The notes: generated by a model not told the origin, from the letters alone. A stretch of DNA of 64,000 nucleotides from Nevskia soli DSM 19509 (GCF_000711955.1 NZ_KL543999.1:62001-126000); one strand, 5' to 3'. Positions 15,746 through 26,057 are shown, counted from the stretch's first letter. Translations and numbers: made by a program.

Positions 15746-17122
15746 ATGAAAATGAAGTTAGTCGCCGCGTCGTTGTTGCTCGTTGGCGGGATCGGCCTGC
15801 CCCTGCAGACGGCGTTCGCCAAGGTCACGGCCGACAAGGCCAAGGAACTCGACGGCCCCAGGCTGACCTGCATGGGTGCCGAAAAGGCCGGCAGCCCCGC
15901 CGGCACCGCGGCCTTCACCGGAAAGTTCGTCGGCACCTGGCCCGGCATCAAGGGCAAGGAGGGCTACGAGCCCGGCCCCTTCGCCGACGAGAAGCCCACG
16001 CTGACCATCACCTCGCAGAACATGTCCCAGTACGCGGACAAGCTGACCGAGGGCATGAAGACCATGCTGACCAAGTATCCGCAATCGTTCCGCATGAACG
16101 TGTATCCCAGCCACCGCGATTTCGGCTATCCGGCCTGGGTCTGCGACACCACCAAGAAGAACGCGGTCACTTCGGAAGTGATCCATGACGGCAAGGGCGT
16201 CACCGGCACCGCCGGCAGCATCCCGTTCCCGTTCCCGGCCAGCGGCATCGAGGCGGTGTGGAACACCATCGACCCGTTCCGCGCCTGGACCGAGGACGCG
16301 GTGGTCGACATCGCCGACGTCTACGCCAACGGCACCATCGCCTGGGGCAAGCAGCACTTCATGGTGCTGGCGCCGGCCAACGATCCGAACAAGCGCGGCT
16401 CCTACCAGGACAAGATCAACGCCTACTTCTACACCGGCTACATGCTGCCGCAGCGTGAAAAGGGCTTCGTCGCGGTGGGCTACCAGCCCAACGACTTCAA
16501 CAACGATTCCACCCAGTCCTGGCAGTACCTGCCCGGCATCCGCCGCGTGCGCGAGGCGCCTGAAGTGGGCTTCGATTACCCGGTGCCGCCGGCCGGCCAG
16601 CGTACGGTGGACGACGACTACGGCTTCAACGGCTCGCCCGAGCGCTACACCTGGAAACTGGTCGGCAAGAAGGAGCTGTACGTCCCGTACGACAACTTCA
16701 GGATCAACGACACCTCCATCAAGTACAGCGACCTGATCAAGCCCAACACCGTCAACCCGGACTACGAGCGCTACGAGATGCACCGCGTCTGGGTCATCGA
16801 GGGCAACCTCAAGCCCGGCGTGCGCCACATCTACAGCAAGCGCATCCTTTACGTCGATGAGGACAGCTGGTTGACCCTGTGGGCCGACAACTACGATGCG
16901 CGCGGCCAGCTGTACCGCATCACCCTGATCAACTATCACTATTCGCAGGAATCCAGCTCCTGGCACCGCGGCGTGTCGCTGTACCACGATCTTACTGCGA
17001 ATGCCTACGAAGCCGGCTACCTCGTCAACGAGGCGCAGGGCGACAAGTGGTGGAAGATCAACCGCACCAATATCACTCCGGTGCTGTTCACGCCGGACGC
17101 GGCGGCGCGCGGCGGACATTGA
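15746..17122 (+). CDS. DUF1329 protein, exported (paralogue of the one at 59025)
   Basis: A 458-residue exported protein. The start at 15746 gives a clean Sec signal peptide (MKMKLVAASLLLVGGIGLPL, cleavage after AFA). The DUF1329 pattern follows: an early ADKAKELDG, NMSQYADKLTEGMKTMLTKY, YPSHRDFGYP, and a C-terminal part with YERYEMHRVWVIEGNL and SKRILYVDEDSWL. DUF1329 has the LolA/LolB-like half-barrel expected of proteins that carry lipids across the periplasm, and usually travels with DUF1302 outer-membrane proteins. Here the DUF1302 partner is missing; instead an aldehyde dehydrogenase follows. It may share the DUF1302 or MMPL parts encoded at 54853-62898. Confidence 0.9.
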   Translation: MKMKLVAASLLLVGGIGLPLQTAFAKVTADKAKELDGPRLTCMGAEKAGSPAGTAAFTGKFVGTWPGIKGKEGYEPGPFADEKPTLTITSQNMSQYADKLTEGMKTMLTKYPQSFRMNVYPSHRDFGYPAWVCDTTKKNAVTSEVIHDGKGVTGTAGSIPFPFPASGIEAVWNTIDPFRAWTEDAVVDIADVYANGTIAWGKQHFMVLAPANDPNKRGSYQDKINAYFYTGYMLPQREKGFVAVGYQPNDFNNDSTQSWQYLPGIRRVREAPEVGFDYPVPPAGQRTVDDDYGFNGSPERYTWKLVGKKELYVPYDNFRINDTSIKYSDLIKPNTVNPDYERYEMHRVWVIEGNLKPGVRHIYSKRILYVDEDSWLTLWADNYDARGQLYRITLINYHYSQESSSWHRGVSLYHDLTANAYEAGYLVNEAQGDKWWKINRTNITPVLFTPDAAARGGH

Positions 17123-17136
17123 AATATTGATGGAAT

Positions 17137-17178
17137 CCCCTCTCCCGAAGGGAGAAGGGGCAGGGGCGGGGGGCGCAC
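17137..17178. repeat. CCCCTCTCCC-type extragenic repeat, copy 2
   Basis: CCCCTCTCCC-GAA-GGGAGAAGGGG followed by CAGGGGCGGGGGGCGC, the same unit as at 7328 and 54635, between the DUF1329 and aldehyde dehydrogenase genes. Confidence 0.75.
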
Positions 17179-17245
17179 GATCGGCTGGCGGTTCGCTTTG
17201 CCGATCGTGCGCCCCTTGTCCGTCTCTGAACAACAAAGGTGCGTC

Positions 17246-18748
17246 ATGAATGCAGTCCTGAGGGAATCCAGCGTGGTCCGCGCCGCATTCGAGCGCATCG
17301 CCGCCCGCGCCCCGGCGCTGGTCGAGACCACGGCGGAACAGCGCATCGCCAGGATCCGCAAGCTGCTCGCGGCCATCCTCGAGGCGCGCCCGAAGATCCA
17401 TGAGGCCGTGCGCAAGGAACTGGGCCTGTGCGATACGGACATCGACGCGCAACTGCTGATGGTCAAGGCCGAATGCGAATTCATCATCAAGCACCTGGCG
17501 CAGTGGATGCGCCGGCAGCCGGTGAAGGGCTCGCTGATGACCCTGGGCAAGAAGAGCTATATCCAGTACGAACCCAAGGGCGTGGTGCTGAATCTCGCCA
17601 CCTGGAACGCGCCGTATGCCATCAGCTTCGTTCCGGCCCTGGGCGCCATCGCCGGCGGCAACGGCGTCATCATCAAGCCGTCCGAACTGGCGCCGCACTC
17701 GGCCCAGGTCATCGCCGACATCGTGCGCGCGGCCCTGCCGGAAGACGAGGCCACCGTGCTGCAGGGCGGCCCCGAAGTGGCGCAGGAGCTGCTGGCCCAG
17801 CCGTTCAACCATATCTTCTACATCGGCGGCCACCAGGTCGGCCGGCTGGTGATGCGCGCGGCGGCGGAATATTTCGCCTCCATCACCCTGGAGATGGGCG
17901 GCAAGAACCCGACCATCGTCGACGCCAGCGCCGACATCGAGGATGCCGCCCGCAAAATCAGCTGGGGCCGCCTCAGCAACGCCGGCCAGGTCTGCATCGC
18001 CCCGGATTACGCGCTGGTGCATGAGTCGGTGCAGCAGCCCTTCGTCGAAGCGCTGAAGCGTTCGATGACGGCGATGTACAACGCCGACGGCAAGGGCTTC
18101 GACCGGTCGCCCGAGTACCCGCGCATCATCAACCAGCGCCATTTCGAGCGCATCCGCGACCTGATCGAGGACGCCCGCGCCAAGGGCGCCACCATCGCCT
18201 TCGGCGGCGACACCAAGGCCGAGGAACGCTTCATCGCGCCGACCGTCATCACCGATGTGAGCGACGACATGAAGATCATGCACGACGAGATCTTCGGCCC
18301 GGTGATCGCGGTGGTGCCGTTCCGTAAGCGCGAAGACGTGCTGCGCACGGTGCGCGGCAAGCCCAAGCCGCTGGCGCTGTACATCTACGCCAAGGACCGG
18401 ACGGAGATCGAGTACTACCTGCGCCACACCACCTCGGGCAGTACCGTGGTGAACCACAACATGATCCAGTCCGGCACCAATCCCTGCCTGCCGTTCGGCG
18501 GCGTCAACGCCAGCGGTATCGGCCGGCTCGGCGGCTGGTATACCTTCAACGAGACCTCCAACGCCCGCGCCGTGGTGGAGGAGGGGCCGCCGCTGGACAA
18601 GAACCCCAATGCCTTCTTCCCGCCGTATACCGACAAGTACAGGAAGATGGCGAATTCGATGCTGGGCCGCCCGATCGTCGTGGCCGATGGCCTGGTCAAG
18701 GCCATCAACGGCATGATCAGGGTAGGCAGCTTTTTTTCAAAGAAGTAG
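17246..18748 (+). CDS. Aldehyde dehydrogenase, class 3 (fatty/aryl aldehyde type)
   Basis: A 500-residue NAD(P)-dependent aldehyde dehydrogenase of the ALDH3-like branch. The cofactor region is GGNGVIIKPSE, the general-base Glu216 is in LEMGGKNPTIV, and the nucleophile Cys250 is in NAGQVCIAPDY, where APDY in place of the usual RVxR is typical of the class 3 group. The chain ends in a hydrophobic and basic tail (LVKAINGMIRVGSFFSKK) that may touch the membrane. The ATG at 17246 with AAAGG six bases upstream is chosen over the 16-codon longer frame. It closes the catabolic block and could oxidise the aldehyde released by the thiolase-fold lyase; that link is inference. Confidence 0.93.
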   Translation: MNAVLRESSVVRAAFERIAARAPALVETTAEQRIARIRKLLAAILEARPKIHEAVRKELGLCDTDIDAQLLMVKAECEFIIKHLAQWMRRQPVKGSLMTLGKKSYIQYEPKGVVLNLATWNAPYAISFVPALGAIAGGNGVIIKPSELAPHSAQVIADIVRAALPEDEATVLQGGPEVAQELLAQPFNHIFYIGGHQVGRLVMRAAAEYFASITLEMGGKNPTIVDASADIEDAARKISWGRLSNAGQVCIAPDYALVHESVQQPFVEALKRSMTAMYNADGKGFDRSPEYPRIINQRHFERIRDLIEDARAKGATIAFGGDTKAEERFIAPTVITDVSDDMKIMHDEIFGPVIAVVPFRKREDVLRTVRGKPKPLALYIYAKDRTEIEYYLRHTTSGSTVVNHNMIQSGTNPCLPFGGVNASGIGRLGGWYTFNETSNARAVVEEGPPLDKNPNAFFPPYTDKYRKMANSMLGRPIVVADGLVKAINGMIRVGSFFSKK

Positions 18749-18901
18749 ACTAGGAATATAGACTGGACTCCACAGCCTCGGGTTGGCCAGGATTTTGCGG
18801 GAAAGAGGGCGTGTCTATCTGTGCTGCCGGTTTCGGGGGAAACTGGCGCCGGAGTAGTTGGGAGCAAGCTGCCACGGATGGCTAATCGATTCAGACAAAC
18901 C

Positions 18902-18930
18902 AGGCCCCGGAGGCGCGAGCCCCGGGGCCT
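18902..18930. terminator. Probable bidirectional terminator hairpin
   Basis: AGGCCCCGG at 18902-18910 pairs with CCGGGGCCT at 18922-18930, then TTCCGCTTTCC. It lies between the plus-strand aldehyde dehydrogenase and the 3' end of the minus-strand L,D-transpeptidase, where a shared terminator is expected. Confidence 0.6.
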
Positions 18931-18956
18931 TCCGCTTTCCGGAACCGGGCCTCGCC

Positions 18957-20726
18957 TCAGTGTGGCGGCCGGTTGAGCGCCTTCAGCAAGGGAGCATCGA
19001 GGTTGTAGATGTCTGATTTGAAGGCCGGCCGGTTGTTTTCGTGCAGGTCCACCGTCCAGTAGGCCAACAATATGGTCACCGGCCTGGCCAGCTTGTAGGT
19101 ACGGGTGCTGCCTTCCGCCACCGCGGCATCGATGGCGGCGCGGTTCCAGCGCACGGGGTCGTCGAACAGGCGTTCCGCCAGGTCGTAGGGCTGCTGCACC
19201 CGGATGCAGCCGGAACTGAAGGCGCGCGCCCCCCGGTCGAACAGTTCCGGGTGCGGCGTATCGTGCAGGTAGACGGCATAGGGATTGGGGAAGCTGATCT
19301 TGATGCGGCCCAGCGCGCCTCCGGGCCCCGCTTCCTGCCGCAGCCGCAGCCCCGCCGGCGGCTTGTTCCAGTCTACGCTTTGCGGCGACACTTCCCGCCA
19401 CTGCGCATCGAACACATGCAGCCGGTTGGCCGCCAGGTAAGCACGATTGCGGCGGACCTTGGGCAGGATGTCCTTGAGATAGACCGTCGGCGGTACCACC
19501 CAGGCCGGGTTGAAGGTGATCTCGTCGATCGCCGACTTGAACACCGGCGTCATGCGATACGGTTTGCCGACCTGCACGCGGGTGCTCCAGGCCGGCATTT
19601 CCCCACTCGTCACCGGTGCTTGCGATTGCGGGTCGATGGGCGCTTGCGCGGCCGGCGCGGCGGTTGTCGTGTCCTGCTTCGGCGCTTGCGCCGCCGCGTC
19701 GGCGGCTCCGGAAAAATAGTGCAGCTTGTAACCCGCGATATCCACCACCACCAGCTTGTTCTGGACCTCGTGCAGCAGCCAGCGCGCCCGCTCCTCGTTG
19801 ACGCGCAGCTGCTGGATGCGCGCCTCCACCGGCACATTCAGCGCCGCGCGGGTAGCAGGGCCGATGGCTCCGTCGGCACCCAGGTATTGCTCGGTCTGAT
19901 AGCGGATGACGGCGGCGGTCAGCTGCGCATCATAGTTCGGGGAATCGAGTACTTCGGCATCGAGATCGGTGGGGAGGTAACCGGCGTCGATGATGCGCCG
20001 CCGCAGCAGCGGCACGCGCGGATCGGTCACGCCCGGTTTCAGCGCCGGCCCGTCAGGCAATCGCGGCCAGCCGCCCCGTCCCGCCACGTCGCGCAGGGAG
20101 CCCATGGCTTCACGCAGCCCGCGATACAGCGGGTGCTGCGGTCGGGCGCGGGCAAAAGCGGAGGCGATGTCGCCGTCGCCGACGGCGGCCAGAGCCGCTT
20201 GCAGGCCCTGTGTCGGATCAAGCTGGCGCGCATCGAAGTTGCGGCCCGGATCGAAGTCGCGCGGATCGACCTTGCCGCGATAGAGGTGGGTCAGCGCCAG
20301 CAGGTAGGACCGTGTGGCCAGCAGGTCGAAATCGGCGCGCTGGCTGGCCGTGCCGGCGAGGGCGCTACGGCCGCGTTCGATATCGCCGGCGCGGTAGTCC
20401 TCCGGGTCGAGGCCATCGAGAGTCAATTCATGCAGGGCGCCCAGCAGCGTGTCGACGCGGTGATCATCCGGCCACGCCGGTTCGAAGCCGCGCTGCCGGT
20501 AAAATTGCGCGACCGCCTGGTTGAGCGTCAGCTTGATGTCGGGCAGGAGCATCACGCCGCCCGGGCCAAGCGCCTCGACTTCGGCCTGGATCCGCTGCGG
20601 CTCGTCTCCCGCGGTCGGCGCTTGCGCCGGGACATTGGAGGCGGGCAGGACCAGCAGCCATAGCAGCGCCAGGCGGATAAGCCGGCCGCAGCCATGCGCT
20701 GTCCCGCGACCTGGATCAGATGCCAT
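18957..20726 (-). CDS. L,D-transpeptidase with N-terminal PG-binding region (YcbB/LdtD type)
   Basis: A 589-residue exported peptidoglycan cross-linking enzyme. From the ATG at 20726 the first residues form a Sec signal (LIRLALLWLLVLPASNVPAQA). Next come a helical scaffold domain typical of YcbB/LdtD, a peptidoglycan-binding repeat (AAVIRYQTEQYLGADGAIG), a Pro/Ala-rich insert, and the YkuD catalytic domain with HDTPHPELF and SSGCIRV carrying the nucleophilic Cys. It forms 3-3 meso-DAP cross-links, giving beta-lactam tolerance in the E. coli homologue. A GTG at 20759 would add 11 residues before the signal; neither start has a strong ribosome-binding site. It is divergent from a second L,D-transpeptidase-fold gene at 20840. 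Confidence 0.9.
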   Translation of the reverse strand: MASDPGRGTAHGCGRLIRLALLWLLVLPASNVPAQAPTAGDEPQRIQAEVEALGPGGVMLLPDIKLTLNQAVAQFYRQRGFEPAWPDDHRVDTLLGALHELTLDGLDPEDYRAGDIERGRSALAGTASQRADFDLLATRSYLLALTHLYRGKVDPRDFDPGRNFDARQLDPTQGLQAALAAVGDGDIASAFARARPQHPLYRGLREAMGSLRDVAGRGGWPRLPDGPALKPGVTDPRVPLLRRRIIDAGYLPTDLDAEVLDSPNYDAQLTAAVIRYQTEQYLGADGAIGPATRAALNVPVEARIQQLRVNEERARWLLHEVQNKLVVVDIAGYKLHYFSGAADAAAQAPKQDTTTAAPAAQAPIDPQSQAPVTSGEMPAWSTRVQVGKPYRMTPVFKSAIDEITFNPAWVVPPTVYLKDILPKVRRNRAYLAANRLHVFDAQWREVSPQSVDWNKPPAGLRLRQEAGPGGALGRIKISFPNPYAVYLHDTPHPELFDRGARAFSSGCIRVQQPYDLAERLFDDPVRWNRAAIDAAVAEGSTRTYKLARPVTILLAYWTVDLHENNRPAFKSDIYNLDAPLLKALNRPPH

Positions 20727-20839
20727 GCGTAAGGTCCCGATTAGTGTGGCCGACGCCACCGTCCGGCGCGGCCGGATGTCAATGCATAAAGCCCTCGGGT
20801 AGCATAGCCGCTGCTTCGACTATCCGTGTGTCCGCTACG

Positions 20840-21526
20840 ATGCGCCCGACTTCCCGGGCGGCGCTCGCCGCCCTGCTGAGCCTGTTGTCACCGTTTGCGG
20901 CAGCCGTCGCAAGCGACAGCCTGCCCGAAGCCCTGCGCCGCGCCGCGCCGGCGGCGGACCCCGCGGTGCTTGGCCTGGCGCTGGAAGCGAGGCAATGCGC
21001 TGTGGAGCGTGGCCTGCCGTCTTCGCAGCGGCTTGCGGTGATCGATTACTCGCGGCCATCCACCGAGGCGCGGTTATGGGTGTTCGACCTGTCCACGCGG
21101 CAGTTGCTTTACCAGGAGCTGGTTGCCCATGGCCGCAACAGCGGCGAGAACCAGGCACGCAGTTTTTCCAATGTCGAAGGCAGTCTGGAATCGAGCATCG
21201 GCCTGTTCCGCACTCTCGATCCGTATGACGGCCATAACGGCTATTCCCTGCGGATGGAAGGGCTCGAGCCCGGGACCAATGACCACGCCTTGCAGCGCGC
21301 CCTGGTGATCCACGGCGCCTCCTACGTCAGCTATGCGGCGGCTCGCAGCCAGGGGCGCATCGGCCGCAGTTGGGGGTGTCCGGCGGTACCGCAGGCTGTC
21401 GCCCCCAAGCTGATCAACGTCCTCAAGGGCGGCCAGTATGTGTTCGCCTATTACCCCGATCGCCGCTGGCTCTCCTCTTCACCTTATCTGCATTGCTCGG
21501 GGACTGAAATCGCTGCCGTACACTGA
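20840..21526 (+). CDS. Murein L,D-transpeptidase catalytic domain family protein (YkuD_2)
   Basis: A 228-residue exported protein. The ATG at 20840 gives a signal peptide (RAALAALLSLLSPFAAAVAS). The body matches the YkuD_2 family: VIDYSRPSTEARLWVFDL, then LVIHGASYVSYAAA with the catalytic His and RSWGCPAVP with the nucleophilic Cys. It is divergent from the large L,D-transpeptidase, the two starts being about 115 bases apart, so they probably share a control region and both act on the cell wall. Members of this family are less studied than YkuD_1; attachment of proteins to the wall or cross-link hydrolysis are other possibilities. Confidence 0.88.
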   Translation: MRPTSRAALAALLSLLSPFAAAVASDSLPEALRRAAPAADPAVLGLALEARQCAVERGLPSSQRLAVIDYSRPSTEARLWVFDLSTRQLLYQELVAHGRNSGENQARSFSNVEGSLESSIGLFRTLDPYDGHNGYSLRMEGLEPGTNDHALQRALVIHGASYVSYAAARSQGRIGRSWGCPAVPQAVAPKLINVLKGGQYVFAYYPDRRWLSSSPYLHCSGTEIAAVH

Positions 21527-21635
21527 AGCAGAACGGCGTCGTTCATTAATTTCGCCTATATAGCTATTAAAATTGACTATAAGACGTTAAATTTAGTTAT
21601 CGTGCCTTCTGCTTCAATCTGTAACCAAATTGGTC

Positions 21636-21664
21636 TTGAATTATTGGCGTGCACTCCCTACAAT
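21636..21664 (+). promoter_or_regulatory. Sigma-70 promoter for the 58-residue membrane protein
   Basis: TTGAAT at 21636-21641 and TACAAT at 21659-21664 are separated by exactly 17 bases. This puts the transcription start near 21671, about 20 bases before the ribosome-binding site and start codon. The upstream 100 bases are strikingly AT-rich for this genome and may act as an UP element. Confidence 0.65.
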
Positions 21665-21691
21665 GTTGCGATGCAACATAAGGAGGCTGCC

Positions 21692-21868
21692 ATGCACCCC
21701 TTGCCTATCGTCGGATTGATTATTGGTTTATTCCTGCTCTGTGCCCTGACGCTGACCGCCCTCATCCTCGGCGACTGGCTGGCCGAACGCCGCCTGCGCC
21801 TGCCGAAACAGGACGCACTGCAACTCAACCTCGAGTCGCTGATCGGGGAGTTGACCGTCTACGGTTGA
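21692..21868 (+). CDS. 58-residue single-pass membrane protein
   Basis: A small protein with one strong transmembrane helix (residues about 4-27, IVGLIIGLFLLCALTLTALIL), then a basic stretch (AERRLRLPKQ) and a short acidic tail. The start at 21692 is fixed by a near-perfect AAGGAGG eight bases upstream and by the promoter just before it. The longer reading frame from 21602 is rejected because it crosses the promoter. I do not recognise it. The strong expression signals suggest an abundant small envelope protein. It is monocistronic. Confidence 0.75.
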   Translation: MHPLPIVGLIIGLFLLCALTLTALILGDWLAERRLRLPKQDALQLNLESLIGELTVYG

Positions 21869-21984
21869 TTTTCGGCCGTACTGGTCAAGAGATCGCGGCG
21901 CCGCTCCCTGGACGGCGCCGCCGTGAGTCAGCTCAAGAGTGATGCCGCGCCGGGAGGTAAAGCCGTTCCGGCGCCCCGCACTCG

Positions 21985-22299
21985 CTACGGCTTGTCCTTC
22001 TGCCGCTGCTCCGCGTTCCGACCCTGTTCCATCGAACGGTCCCGCTGATCCTGCGGGTTGCGCGGGGCGTCCATGGAACCCGAGCCGTGCTGGCGGTTGC
22101 CCTGGCTGAGGTCATCCTGCCGGTGCTGGCCGGAACGCTGCTGGGAGCCTGGTTGAGGGGACTGCTGGCCTTGCGGCTGCCCGCCATGCTGCTGGCGGCT
22201 CTGCTCGTTCTGGTGCTGCTGTCCGGCGCGCGGGGCTTCCCGCTCGGTATCCGGCTGGCCCGGGCGTTTTTCCGGGTGATCCTTCTGCTGCTTGGACAT
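21985..22299 (-). CDS. Gln-rich, intrinsically disordered hydrophilic protein
   Basis: A 104-residue protein with almost no hydrophobic residues and very many Gln, with Arg, Asp, Gly, Pro and Ser (segments such as GQPQGQQSPQPGSQQRSGQH). It has no signal or fold. The ATG at 22299 has GGAGAG nine bases upstream; longer in-frame starts lack this. Such hydrophilin-like proteins often protect against drying or osmotic stress, but here that is only a composition-based guess. The opposite-strand ORF over the same bases reads as a low-complexity membrane protein and is judged a shadow. Confidence 0.6.
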   Translation of the reverse strand: MSKQQKDHPEKRPGQPDTEREAPRAGQQHQNEQSRQQHGGQPQGQQSPQPGSQQRSGQHRQDDLSQGNRQHGSGSMDAPRNPQDQRDRSMEQGRNAEQRQKDKP

Positions 22300-22458
22300 G
22301 TCTGCCTCTCCTTCCATGAAATGGCCACGTGCCGTGGGCGGGGATTTCATATCCCCTGCCTGATATAAGAACGGCACGGTTCACGGGAGTTCAATTGGAT
22401 TTCGGCCTGTTTCGGCCGCATCCAACGCGTTGTTTTGCCCAGCTCCGGGGAAATCCGC

Positions 22459-24342
<1,884 letters not shown>

Positions 24343-24518
24343 GGGGCGGACGCAGGGGGAAGATCAGGCGCGCTATTGTAGTCGTTGCGGACCGACCACA
24401 TGATCGGAGAGGGTCGGCGCCGCCGCGTTGAGCTGCCCCGAAGCACCGGTTACCCTGCACCCCGGAATCCGTCCAGGATTCCGGACCAATTCCGTTTCGC
24501 AAGACCTCAGGACCCTAC

Positions 24519-25163
24519 ATGAACAGAAGCTTCTCCTCCCTCGGCCCCAACCCGAAAGCGGCCGACCCCGAGGATGTGCCGCCGGGCGCCGAGGCCGCCA
24601 CGCCGCCGCCGGCTGCCGTGAACGAGCTGGAGCTGCGCCTGCTCAACCAGCGCAAGGTCCTGATCTTCGGCGAGATCAACGACAAGCTGGCGCGCGACGT
24701 GGTGGCGCGCCTGCTGTCCCTGGCCAGCGATTCCGACAAGCCCATCGACGTCTACGTCAATTCCCCCGGCGGCCACGTCGAGAGCGGCGACAGCATCCAC
24801 GACATGATCCGCTTCGTCGACGCCATCGCCCCGGTACGCATCATCGGCACCGGCTGGGTCGCCAGCGCCGGCGCCACCATCTTCCTGGCCGGCGTCAAAG
24901 AACGCCGCCTGTGCCTGCCCAACACCCGCTTCCTGCTGCACCAGCCGCTGGGCGGCATCCGCGGCCGTGCCGGCGACATCGCCATCGAGGCGCGCGAGAT
25001 CGTCAAGATCCGCGAGCGCATCAACCACCTCATCGCGCGCGAAACCGGCCAGAGCTACGAGAAGGTGACACAGGATACCGACAGCAATCACTGGATGAGT
25101 GCCGAGGAAGCCATCGCCTACGGCATGGTCAGCCGCATCGTCCAGAATGCGAAAGATCTGTAA
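24519..25163 (+). CDS. ClpP-family serine protease, paralogue with N-terminal extension
   Basis: A 214-residue ClpP peptidase with the catalytic triad intact: Ser116 in GWVASAGAT, His141 in FLLHQPLGG, Asp186 in VTQDTDSNH. The family strands are clear (VYVNSPGGHVESG). Residues 1-35 form a Pro/Ala-rich extension, absent from housekeeping ClpP, in place of the usual propeptide. There is no clpX or tig beside it, unlike the canonical clpP locus, so it is probably a second, specialised ClpP. It could form mixed rings with the main ClpP or associate with ClpA/ClpX. Calling it the housekeeping clpP would go too far. Confidence 0.9.
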   Translation: MNRSFSSLGPNPKAADPEDVPPGAEAATPPPAAVNELELRLLNQRKVLIFGEINDKLARDVVARLLSLASDSDKPIDVYVNSPGGHVESGDSIHDMIRFVDAIAPVRIIGTGWVASAGATIFLAGVKERRLCLPNTRFLLHQPLGGIRGRAGDIAIEAREIVKIRERINHLIARETGQSYEKVTQDTDSNHWMSAEEAIAYGMVSRIVQNAKDL

Positions 25164-25196
25164 AGCCGCCGCCACCTTCTTCCGGAATATGGTTTC

Positions 25197-26057
25197 ATGA
25201 CGCAGGTCGAAGAAAACGTACGCCGCGTGGTGCATCTGTTGCCCGCCAAGCCGGCCGCCCTGACCGGCTCGGCCGAAGTGCTGCGCGCCCTGCCGCGTCG
25301 CGAGCAGCGCCGCGTCGGCTCGTTCGTCTTCTTCGACCATTTCGGCCCGCATGAAACCACTTCCGGGGCGATGGACGTGCCGCCGCACCCGCATGTAGGG
25401 TTGCAGACCGTCACTTACCTGTTCTCCGGCGCCATCGAGCATCGTGACTCGCTCGGCTCGGTGCAGGTGATCAGCCCGGGCGACGTCAACTGGATGACCG
25501 CCGGCCGCGCCATCACCCATGCGGAAACCGTAGTGCGCAACGGCGAGGCCCTGCACGGCATCCAGACCTGGGTCGGGCTGCCGCGCGAGCGGCGCAAGAT
25601 GGATCCCGCCTTCGAGCATTTCGCCGCCGCGGTGCTGCCGCGGGTGGAGTATCCGGGCGCGGTGGTGCGGGTCATCGCCGGCACGCTGGGCGAGCGGCGG
25701 TCGCCGGTGTCGACGCATCTGCCGCTGACTTACCTCGATCTGACCCTGCAGGCCGGCGCGGAACTTGCGTTACCCGTCAGTGCGGACCATGAGCTGGCCT
25801 TGTATGTCGCCATCGGAGAGGTGACACTGGGCGGGACCGCTGTCCCCGCCGGCGTGCTGGCCACGCTCGGTACCGGGGGCGTCAGTATCCGCATCGGTTC
25901 GACACAAGGGGCGCGAGCCCTGTTGTTTGGCGGCGTACCGCTGCCGGAGCCCACCGCGATCTGGTGGAATTTCATCGTGGACAGTGTCGAGGAGGGGCGC
26001 GCGTGCGAGGCGGACTGGAAGGCGGGCAAGTTTCCCCGGGTGCCGGGTTTCGCATGA
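25197..26057 (+). CDS. Pirin family bicupin protein
   Basis: A 286-residue pirin. The metal-binding first cupin is intact: PPHPHVGLQTVTYLF (two His), then MTAGRAITHAE (His and Glu). The second cupin (about 160-280) is present, ending PRVPGFA. Pirins bind Fe; some have quercetinase activity, others act as redox-linked regulators. The gene starts 33 bases after clpP in the same direction and overlaps the following gene by ATGA, so the three may form one operon. Confidence 0.92.
   Translation: MTQVEENVRRVVHLLPAKPAALTGSAEVLRALPRREQRRVGSFVFFDHFGPHETTSGAMDVPPHPHVGLQTVTYLFSGAIEHRDSLGSVQVISPGDVNWMTAGRAITHAETVVRNGEALHGIQTWVGLPRERRKMDPAFEHFAAAVLPRVEYPGAVVRVIAGTLGERRSPVSTHLPLTYLDLTLQAGAELALPVSADHELALYVAIGEVTLGGTAVPAGVLATLGTGGVSIRIGSTQGARALLFGGVPLPEPTAIWWNFIVDSVEEGRACEADWKAGKFPRVPGFA

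Noticed and set aside
15758..18457. An 899-codon open frame on the minus strand
   Set aside because: It is antisense to the DUF1329 and aldehyde dehydrogenase genes, crosses the repeat at 17137 and has no recognisable motif.
22087..22368. A 93-codon plus-strand frame with hydrophobic segments
   Set aside because: It is complementary to the Gln-rich gene; Gln codons read backwards give Leu, which explains the apparent membrane helices.
24519..25163. Housekeeping clpP assignment
   Set aside because: The extension in place of a propeptide and the absence of tig, clpX and lon nearby argue for a paralogue.
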